Below are positions 6,299 to 11,483 of a stretch of 11,483 bases of DNA, one piece after another. Position 1 is the first letter of the stretch, and every line of letters starts with the position of its first letter. Below the pieces are notes generated by a model. That model saw only the letters and a list, made by a program, of their open reading frames with translations, was not told the DNA's origin and made no database searches. The position numbers and the translations under genes were made by a program. This stretch comes from Gammaproteobacteria bacterium (GTDB lineage Bacteria > Pseudomonadota > Gammaproteobacteria > SZUA-152): positions 1 through 11,483 of the forward strand of contig JAUWLO010000045.1 of the NCBI GenBank assembly GCA_030613605.1. The letters run 5' to 3'.

Positions 6299-6316
6299 CA
6301 TTCTTTTATATTATAG
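6290..6316 (+). CDS. Possible eight-codon leader peptide (MDIHSFIL)
   Basis: ATG 6290 follows GGAG (6280-6283) by six bases, a better ribosome binding site than most genes nearby, yet the frame stops at TAG 6314-6316 after MDIHSFIL. It ends 50 bases before the mrpE start, in a different frame from it. It could be a leader peptide controlling the operon, or the surviving start of a lost gene. No family can be assigned to so short a peptide. Confidence 0.3.
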   Translation: MDIHSFIL

Positions 6317-6366
6317 AGTTCAACCGGCCATTGCCTCATTGCGCGCTCTTTGGCAGCAGGACTCTA

Positions 6367-6837
6367 ATGCAACATACTATTATACTTTCTCTATCTTTAG
6401 CTGCATTTTGGTTGGCTAACTCAGGCCACAATACCGCCCTAATGCTGTCGCTTGGGGCGATCTCCATCACCATTGTTGTATACATAGCACACCGAATGGA
6501 TGTGGTTGACCATGAAGCTCAGCCCTTGCATCTAACGCTGAAAATCCCCGGCTACTATGCCTGGCTTATTAAAGAAATTATTGTTGCCAATTTGTTGGTA
6601 GTAAAACATATCTGGCTTGGCAACAAGTCTATTTCACCCGGTTTTACGACTGTTACCGCCAGCCAAAAAACGGATATAGGGAAAGTCATCTACGCTAACT
6701 CCATTACGCTAACTCCTGGTACCGTTACGGTAAATTTACAAGGTGATCAGTTTATGGTGCACGCTTTGTTACGGGAATCGATTAAAAATCTTGAATCTGG
6801 TGAAATGGATCGCCGGGTCACTCAACTGGAAAACTAA
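6367..6837 (+). CDS. mnhE: Mrp/Mnh cation:proton antiporter subunit E
   Basis: MrpE is a small membrane subunit of the multi-subunit Na+(K+)/H+ antiporter, thought to help assembly and sodium-path formation. The 156-residue protein has an N-terminal hydrophobic region (about residues 3-40) with two membrane segments, followed by a soluble C-terminal domain. That domain contains the family features KIPGYYAWLIKEIIVANL (about 59-76), where other MrpE proteins have a similar conserved helix, and YANSITLTPGTVTVNL. The ATG at 6367 is chosen because AGGA (6358-6361) lies five bases before it and the first membrane helix begins at once. A TTG at 6331 would add 12 non-conserved residues and lacks a ribosome binding site. 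The stop overlaps the mnhF start as TAATG, so translation is coupled. Confidence 0.9.
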   Translation: MQHTIILSLSLAAFWLANSGHNTALMLSLGAISITIVVYIAHRMDVVDHEAQPLHLTLKIPGYYAWLIKEIIVANLLVVKHIWLGNKSISPGFTTVTASQKTDIGKVIYANSITLTPGTVTVNLQGDQFMVHALLRESIKNLESGEMDRRVTQLEN

Positions 6838-7112
6838 TGTTAATAGCTGCAACCATAGCCATTCTGGTTGTCATGATCATGGCAACTGTTCGAGCGATCA
6901 TAGGGCCTACGCTCTACGACCGTGTACTTGCCGTCAATATGTTTGGCACCAAGACCGTTCTGCTTATTTCACTGTTAGGCTTTGTAATGGGACGGCCGGA
7001 GTTTCTGGATATTGCAATCGTCTACGCCCTTATCAATTTTATCAGCGTTATTGGCATATTACGCTATTCCGAGAATTTTATAGTTAAGCCCACCGAGCAG
7101 CAGAAAAAGTAA
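6837..7112 (+). CDS. mnhF: Mrp/Mnh antiporter subunit F
   Basis: MrpF is a small three-helix membrane subunit of the Mrp complex. The 91-residue protein is of family length. It carries helix 1 (about 2-20), the signature GPTLYDRVLAVNMFGTK (24-40) that matches the conserved GPT..DRV.A.N of MrpF, and two more hydrophobic segments ending at FISVIGILRY. The ATG shares its first base with the mnhE stop (TAATG at 6835-6839), and its own stop shares a base with the next ATG in the same way. This is the classical E-F-G order of Mrp operons and implies tightly coupled, roughly equal synthesis. Confidence 0.93.
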   Translation: MLIAATIAILVVMIMATVRAIIGPTLYDRVLAVNMFGTKTVLLISLLGFVMGRPEFLDIAIVYALINFISVIGILRYSENFIVKPTEQQKK

Positions 7113-7453
7113 TGGATACTTTGATACAGGTTAGTAGTGCACTGTTTTTGTTGGTAGGCAGTTTTTTATGTATTTCGGGAGGAGTGGGCATCTTACGCTT
7201 TCCTGATTTGTTTACTCGTATGCATGCAGTAGGCGTGACCGAGACTTTAGCTACTACGATGATTCTAATCGGGCTAATAATTCACAACCCAGACTTTATG
7301 GTGGATATTAAACTCATAATCATCCTGCTTATGTCTTTTTTTATTAGCCCCACAGCGAGCCACGCATTAGCCAGTGCCGCAATGCGTAATGATCGGTTAT
7401 GGGAAAGTAATGAGAAACCGGATAGTAAACAGGTGAAGTCATCGAATCCCTGA
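7112..7453 (+). CDS. mnhG: Mrp/Mnh antiporter subunit G
   Basis: MrpG is a small three-helix subunit of the Mrp antiporter. The 113-residue protein shows the hallmark GGVGILRFPDLFTRMHAVGV (23-42), close to the family's G.LRFPD.Y.R.HA, followed by TETLATTMILIGLII and SFFISPTASHALASAA (family pattern P...H.L..AA). The C-terminal 20 residues are hydrophilic. It starts at ATG 7112 in a TAATG overlap with mnhF. Its end is notable: the TGA at 7451-7453 overlaps a CTG that is a candidate start for the next gene. Confidence 0.93.
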   Translation: MDTLIQVSSALFLLVGSFLCISGGVGILRFPDLFTRMHAVGVTETLATTMILIGLIIHNPDFMVDIKLIIILLMSFFISPTASHALASAAMRNDRLWESNEKPDSKQVKSSNP

Positions 7454-8442
7454 TCGACATTGCTTTATTGGCCTTTCTGGTCGGTGTCGCCTTTGCCATT
7501 GTCTGGATGAAAGATTTGCTAGCGGTGATTATGCTGTTAGGCATTTACGGTCTGTTGTCAGCCAGTTTTTTTGTCGCAATGGATGCTGTGGATGTAGCCT
7601 TTACGGAAGCATCCGTGGGTGCGGGTATCTCCACCTTGTTGATGCTGGTAGCGATTGCCCTGACAGGACGCGCAGAACATCCCGCGCGCCATAAACCTTT
7701 ATTGGCTTTAGCTGTGGTTATATTCACTGGTAGCCTGCTGATCTATGGCACTCTGGACATGCCGTATTTTGGCTTAGCTGAAGCGCCAATTCACCAACAT
7801 GTTGCCCCTCGATACATTAACGATTCAATGCAAGAGATTGGTGTGCCAAATATTGTAACGTCGGTACTCGCTAGTTATAGAGCGTTCGACACTTTTGGCG
7901 AAGCGGTAGTGATCTTTACCGCAGGCATGGGGGTATTGGCACTTTTGTCGGTGGCACGTCGTCGTGAAGATGATGCAAAAATTGACTTACTCAATATTCC
8001 CATGCATGAACAGCATTTAATCCCGCGTATTGTTATTAAAATGCTGATTCCTTTTATTCTCCTATTTGCGTTTTATGTACAGTTTCACGGTGACTTCGGA
8101 CCTGGCGGTGGGTTTCAGGCGGGCGTGATCTTCGCCGCCGCCATTTTCCTGTACACGATGTTGTTCGGTATGAGCACAGCACATCGAGTGATTAATCAGT
8201 CCTTTATTCAGATGCTCGCGGCCACTGGTGTCCTGCTATATGGCAGCGTAGGCGTGGTTTCCCTGTTGAATGGCAAAGAATTCTTTGATTACAGCGCTTT
8301 ATCTGCTGATCCGGTGGGGGGTCAACATCTGGGCATACTTTTAATTGAACTGGGTGTGGGCATCACGGTTGCATCGACTATGGTCATAATATTTTTTAAC
8401 TTTGCAGATCGCAAAGAATATCCGCAGCGCAAAAAAGATTAG
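7450..8442 (+). CDS. Fusion of an MbhD/E-like (MrpA C-terminal) region with antiporter subunit MrpB
   Basis: Integral membrane protein of the Mrp complex. The first half resembles the C-terminal part of MrpA and the archaeal MbhD/MbhE subunits: AVDVAFTEASVGAGI, with its conserved Glu, then IVTSVLASYRAFDTFGEAVV. The second half is an MrpB domain (IPRIVIKMLIPFILLFAFYV, then the signature HGDFGPGGGFQAGV and a late helix LGILLIELGVGITVA). Length is about 330 residues. The start is uncertain. No ATG or GTG is in frame, the hydrophobic N-terminus already begins at LIDIALLAF, and the first conventional codon (TTG 7468) would cut into that helix. CTG 7450, overlapping the mnhG stop as CTGA, is my preferred guess; ATC 7441, four bases after AGGTGA (7431-7436), is the other option. 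Domain assignment is firm, the start is not. Confidence 0.85.
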   Translation: MIDIALLAFLVGVAFAIVWMKDLLAVIMLLGIYGLLSASFFVAMDAVDVAFTEASVGAGISTLLMLVAIALTGRAEHPARHKPLLALAVVIFTGSLLIYGTLDMPYFGLAEAPIHQHVAPRYINDSMQEIGVPNIVTSVLASYRAFDTFGEAVVIFTAGMGVLALLSVARRREDDAKIDLLNIPMHEQHLIPRIVIKMLIPFILLFAFYVQFHGDFGPGGGFQAGVIFAAAIFLYTMLFGMSTAHRVINQSFIQMLAATGVLLYGSVGVVSLLNGKEFFDYSALSADPVGGQHLGILLIELGVGITVASTMVIIFFNFADRKEYPQRKKD

Positions 8443-8450
8443 GATTTTTT

Positions 8451-8804
8451 ATGTTAATGGGGCTGTATAATTACTGGGTTGTGGTGGTGCTGATGATGGT
8501 CGGATTTTACATCGTTATCGCCCATGGCAACCTGATCAAAAAAATAGTTGGCCTGATTATATTCCAGACATCCGTTTTTATTTTTTATATCAGTATGGCC
8601 AAGGTCGATGGCGGCACTGCTCCCATTCTGGCCGAGGGGATCAAGCTTTACTCGAATCCCTTACCGCATGTTTTGATTCTCACTGCAATCGTCGTCGGTA
8701 TTGCCACTACAGCTTTGGCGCTGGCACTGGCCGTACGCATTAAAGAAGCCTATGGCAGTATCGAAGAAGAAGAAATTCAAAAGAAGGACAATCAGGATTG
8801 TTAG
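8451..8804 (+). CDS. mnhC: Mrp/Mnh antiporter subunit C (NuoK-like)
   Basis: MrpC is homologous to the complex I subunit NuoK and contributes to the membrane proton path next to MrpD. The 117-residue protein has three hydrophobic helices: YNYWVVVVLMMVGFYIVIAH, KKIVGLIIFQTSVFIFYISM, and PHVLILTAIVVGIATTALAL. The PLPHVLILTAIVVGIATTA segment is the most characteristic (MrpC/NuoK pattern P...AL.LTAIVI..A..A). The C-terminus is charged. ATG 8451 follows AGGA (8442-8445) five bases away; that site overlaps the stop codon of the previous gene. A second ATG at 8457 is an alternative. Its 3' end overlaps the mnhD start by seven bases. Confidence 0.93.
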   Translation: MLMGLYNYWVVVVLMMVGFYIVIAHGNLIKKIVGLIIFQTSVFIFYISMAKVDGGTAPILAEGIKLYSNPLPHVLILTAIVVGIATTALALALAVRIKEAYGSIEEEEIQKKDNQDC

Positions 8805-10276
8805 CGCATTTACCGATTTTGCAAGTCATCGTGCCGCTGATGGCAGCACCTTTGTGTCTGTTTCTAACTCGACCCCGTCTGGTATGGCTGTTCACTCTGA
8901 TAGCCAGTGGTTTAGCTTTTCTGATCAGTTGCATTTTGCTGCAGCAGGTAATGACCACGGGTACGGTTATTTACGAGCTGGGCGGCTGGGATGCGCCCTG
9001 GGGCATTGAGTACCGCATTGATCAGCTCAGTGCATTCCTGTTACTGATTATTTCAGCGATCAGTACAGTTGTGCTATTTGCCGCTCACACCAGCATACGC
9101 CAGGAAATCCCCGCAGACCGGCACACGCTTTTTTATGTTTTGTACCTGTTATGTCTGGCCGGCATGCTTGGCATTGTGGCGACAGGGGATGCATTTAATG
9201 TCTTCGTCTTCCTGGAGATATCCTCTCTGTCGACCTACGCCTTAATCGCGCTGGGTAAAGATAGACGGGCGCTTTGGGCCTCTTATCAATATTTAATTAT
9301 GGGTACCATCGGCGCCACTTTTATTCTGATCGGTATAGGTTTGATGTACCAGATGACTGGCACCCTGAATATGGACGATCTCTCCAGGCGCCTGCCGGAA
9401 GTGGCACAAACCCGAACAGTCTTTACTGCTTTTGCGTTTGTGATCGTTGGTATTTGTTTGAAATTGGCCATGTTCCCACTTCATCTATGGCTGCCGAATG
9501 CCTATGCTTATGCGCCTTCGATAGTGACGGCTTTCCTTGCGGCCACCGCGACGAAAGTCGCCATTTATTTACTCATTCGCTTTACCTTCTCGGTCTTTGG
9601 TCTCTCTTTTTCCTTCACCCATTTGCCCTTGCAGATTCTGTTTTTAGTCCTTGGCCTGCTGGGTATATTTGTGGCCTCAACGGCAGCTATCTATCAAACC
9701 AATATCAAACATCTATTTGCTTACTCAAGCATCGCGCAGATTGGTTACATGATAGTGGGCTTCAGTGTAAGCACCGTGGCCGGTTTAACCGCGACGTTAT
9801 TGCATTTGTTTAATCATGCGTTGATGAAAGGTGCCTTGTTTTTAGCGTTGGGCGCCGTGATGTACCGTATCGGCAGTGTTCAATTGAATCATTTTCAGGG
9901 CTTAGGCCGTCAAATGCCTCTCACCATGGCAGCGATTGTAATAGGCGGCTTAAGTTTAATAGGGGTACCTCTCACTGTTGGTTTTGTGAGTAAGTGGTAT
10001 CTGGTTCTGGCCGTGATTGAAAATGGCTGGTGGCCGGTTGCCGTGCTCATCCTGTTAGGCTCGTTATTGGCCATCGTGTACGTCTGGCGTATCGTTGAAA
10101 TCGCGTACTTTAAACCCGCCTTAGCCGGTACAGAAACAATCAAAGAGGCGCCGCTATCATTCCTGATTCCAGTTTGGATTCTGGTGCTGGCTAACATCTA
10201 TTTCGGCGTAGACACGCGTCTTAGTGTGCAAGTAGCACAGGCAGCTTCGCAGAGTCTGTTTGGCCTGAGCCCATGA
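8798..10276 (+). CDS. mnhD: Mrp/Mnh antiporter subunit D (NuoM/NuoN-like proton channel)
   Basis: A large antiporter-like subunit related to complex I NuoL/M/N, expected to carry protons across the membrane. The 492 residues are nearly all hydrophobic, fitting about 14 helices. Family hallmarks: Glu140 in FVFLEISSLSTYALIALG, Lys222 in ICLKLAMFPLHLWLP, and His229. The MrpD-type segment NAYAYAPSIVTAFLAATATK follows. Later motifs are IKHLFAYSSIAQIGYM, LLHLFNHALMKGALFLALG and GFVSKWYL. The start is TTG 8798, supported by AAGGA (8784-8788) nine bases before it; it overlaps mnhC by seven bases. The next ATG in frame (MAAPLC, codon 15) would delete part of helix 1. Its stop overlaps the next start as ATGA. 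Confidence 0.94.
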   Translation: MLAHLPILQVIVPLMAAPLCLFLTRPRLVWLFTLIASGLAFLISCILLQQVMTTGTVIYELGGWDAPWGIEYRIDQLSAFLLLIISAISTVVLFAAHTSIRQEIPADRHTLFYVLYLLCLAGMLGIVATGDAFNVFVFLEISSLSTYALIALGKDRRALWASYQYLIMGTIGATFILIGIGLMYQMTGTLNMDDLSRRLPEVAQTRTVFTAFAFVIVGICLKLAMFPLHLWLPNAYAYAPSIVTAFLAATATKVAIYLLIRFTFSVFGLSFSFTHLPLQILFLVLGLLGIFVASTAAIYQTNIKHLFAYSSIAQIGYMIVGFSVSTVAGLTATLLHLFNHALMKGALFLALGAVMYRIGSVQLNHFQGLGRQMPLTMAAIVIGGLSLIGVPLTVGFVSKWYLVLAVIENGWWPVAVLILLGSLLAIVYVWRIVEIAYFKPALAGTETIKEAPLSFLIPVWILVLANIYFGVDTRLSVQVAQAASQSLFGLSP

Positions 10277-11483
10277 ATATGACTCTGGAATCCATGCTAC
10301 AGCTCAGCATCATCTTGCCCTTGTTAGCGACGCTGGGCATTGTGGCGACGGGGCGCAAACCTGACCTGCGTGAAGCGGTGACTATTGCCGCATCTTTATT
10401 GCTGCTCTATCTAGTCATAAATCTATATCAGGGCATCCAGCAAGGGGAAAGCATCAGTGTGCAGTGGTGGGAACTTTTACCGGGTTTAAAGATAAGCTTT
10501 AGCATCGAACCGTTGGGAATGCTTTTTGCTTTAATTGCCAGTTTCCTTTGGCTAATCACAACGGTCTATTCCATCGGTTATATGCGCAGCCATCACGAGA
10601 AGAATCAAACCCGATTCTATGCCTGTTTTGCCATCGCCATTAGCAGCGTGATGGGGATTGCATTTGCTGACAATCTGTTCACCCTGTTTATCTTTTACGA
10701 AGTGTTAACTCTGTCCACCTATCCATTGGTCACGCATTCAGGAACTGAAAAAGCAAAAAAAGGTGGCCGAGTTTATCTTGGAATATTGCTCAGTACTTCA
10801 ATTGTCTTTTTCCTGCTAGCCATTATCAGCACCTGGTTTGTAGCCGGCACTCTGGATTTTAAACCCGGCGGTGTATTTGACGCTGATGTTAACAAGCTGG
10901 TTGCCGGGACAATACTCGTGCTATTTATCTTTGGTATCGGCAAGGCTGCGATCATGCCCTTTCACCGTTGGCTACCTGCCGCTATGGTCGCACCCACACC
11001 CGTAAGTGCTCTGCTACATGCGGTAGCCGTGGTAAAAGCCGGCGTATTTACCATACTGAAAGTATGCACCTTTATCTTTGGCATCGATTTGTTGGCGGAA
11101 CTGCCTAGCACACAATTTTTGCTCTACCTGGCAGGTGCATCTGTGTTGCTGGCCTCGCTGGTCGCTATGCGCCAGGATAATTTAAAAGCACGACTGGCGT
11201 ACTCAACAGTGAGCCAACTGGGCTATATCACCATGGGTGCATTACTGGCTACTTCATCCGGTGTTATCGGCAGCTCCATGCATATTGCCACGCACGCGTT
11301 TGGTAAAATCACCCTGTTTTTCTGTGCCGGCGCCATTCTGGTCGCTGCCCATAAATCAAAAATAAGTGAAATGCGTGGCCTTGGCCGACAGATGCCGATC
11401 ACCATGGCCGCATTTTTTATTGCTAGCCTCAGTATCATCGGTGTACCGCCAGCCGGGGGAACCTGGAGTAAATGGTTCCTGTT
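10273..11483 (+). CDS. Second antiporter-like subunit, MrpA/NuoL-like motif type (3' end outside window)
   Basis: The frame opens at ATG 10273 in an ATGA overlap with mnhD and is uninterrupted to the window edge (403 codons seen). It is another NuoL/M/N-type proton-channel subunit with Glu143 in FIFYEVLTLSTYPLV, Lys224 in FGIGKAAIMPFHRWLP, His231, and the segment APTPVSALLHAVAVVKAGVF (His249, Lys255). That last segment has the PTPVSA..H....VKAG pattern of MrpA and NuoL rather than the APS.VTAFLA pattern of MrpD, so automatic naming as a second subunit D may mislead. Later NLKARLAYSTVSQLGY and ATHAFGKITLFFCAGAI are also standard. In this operon it probably supplies the ND5-like half of the missing MrpA. 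Total length and C-terminal domains cannot be seen. Confidence 0.88.
   Translation, partial: MNMTLESMLQLSIILPLLATLGIVATGRKPDLREAVTIAASLLLLYLVINLYQGIQQGESISVQWWELLPGLKISFSIEPLGMLFALIASFLWLITTVYSIGYMRSHHEKNQTRFYACFAIAISSVMGIAFADNLFTLFIFYEVLTLSTYPLVTHSGTEKAKKGGRVYLGILLSTSIVFFLLAIISTWFVAGTLDFKPGGVFDADVNKLVAGTILVLFIFGIGKAAIMPFHRWLPAAMVAPTPVSALLHAVAVVKAGVFTILKVCTFIFGIDLLAELPSTQFLLYLAGASVLLASLVAMRQDNLKARLAYSTVSQLGYITMGALLATSSGVIGSSMHIATHAFGKITLFFCAGAILVAAHKSKISEMRGLGRQMPITMAAFFIASLSIIGVPPAGGTWSKWFL

Larger units (their letters stand above)
6110..6366. other. Gene-free stretch upstream of the antiporter operon
   Basis: No ORF of normal size or recognisable family lies here. It holds a 10-base palindrome AACAATTGTT (6110-6119), an imperfect inverted repeat at 6132-6171, an 8-base direct repeat TTTAAAGC (6222-6229 and 6231-6238), a weak promoter-like pair, and an eight-codon mini-ORF (6290-6316). 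Since the genes from 6367 on overlap one another closely, the operon promoter and any control element most likely sit here. Confidence 0.6.

Noticed and set aside
6331..6366. TTG start adding 12 residues to mrpE
   Set aside because: The added residues are not membrane-like or MrpE-like and lack a Shine-Dalgarno, while ATG 6367 has AGGA at the right distance.
8701..9813. Alternative + strand frames inside mnhC and mnhD (8701-9009 and 9274-9813)
   Set aside because: They are out of frame with strong antiporter subunits and have Cys/Trp/His-rich, non-family composition.
1..11483. CRISPR arrays, tRNA or rRNA genes, insertion sequences
   Set aside because: No regularly spaced repeats, no cloverleaf with a CCA-type end, no rRNA-like stretches and no transposase frames were seen on either strand. 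This includes the remnant region, where a mobile element might have explained the joins.

Overview
The window looks like chromosomal DNA of a gammaproteobacterium, probably marine or haloalkaliphilic. The evidence is the gene order tkt-gap-pgk-pyk-fba, a PykA-type pyruvate kinase, a Calvin-subtype class II aldolase, and a concentration of sodium-handling genes (an NhaD-like fragment, a bacterial voltage-gated Na+ channel fragment and an Mrp-type antiporter operon). No genus can be named from sequence alone. There is no RNA gene, CRISPR array, insertion sequence or transposase in view.

Left part (1-5215, + strand) is a central-carbon cluster. It opens with the C-terminal part of transketolase, joined in one uninterrupted frame to a glyceraldehyde-3-phosphate dehydrogenase that lacks its first ~25 residues, including the NAD-binding loop. 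Complete pgk, pyk (TTG start) and fba follow, each with a good ribosome binding site. Two hairpins follow gap, and a strong, probably bidirectional terminator follows fba. Together these genes cover the triose-phosphate section of glycolysis, gluconeogenesis or the Calvin/pentose-phosphate cycle.

Middle part (5216-6366): a SlyD-like FKBP prolyl isomerase lies on the - strand, converging on fba. Upstream of it is a patchwork: a short - strand piece of an NhaD-type Na+/H+ antiporter, abutting a + strand 3' piece of a NavMs/NaChBac-like channel (last pore helix plus coiled coil). Then come about 250 bases without a normal gene. These hold an imperfect inverted repeat with two mutually exclusive foldings, a short direct repeat, and an eight-codon mini-ORF with a good ribosome binding site.

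Right part (6367-11483, + strand) is a tightly overlapped Mrp (Mnh)-family cation/proton antiporter operon in the order E-F-G-(MbhD/E-like + B fusion)-C-D-(MrpA/NuoL-like subunit, running off the window). This resembles the membrane arm of archaeal Mbh/Mbs complexes rather than the Bacillus ABCDEFG order. The two halves of classical MrpA appear to be in separate genes. The operon probably exports Na+ in exchange for protons.

Most worth a second look: the in-frame transketolase-GAPDH junction (real deletion or assembly error), the double gene-remnant patchwork of sodium genes, the missing canonical start of the MrpB fusion (a CTGA stop/start overlap), and the split MrpA arrangement.
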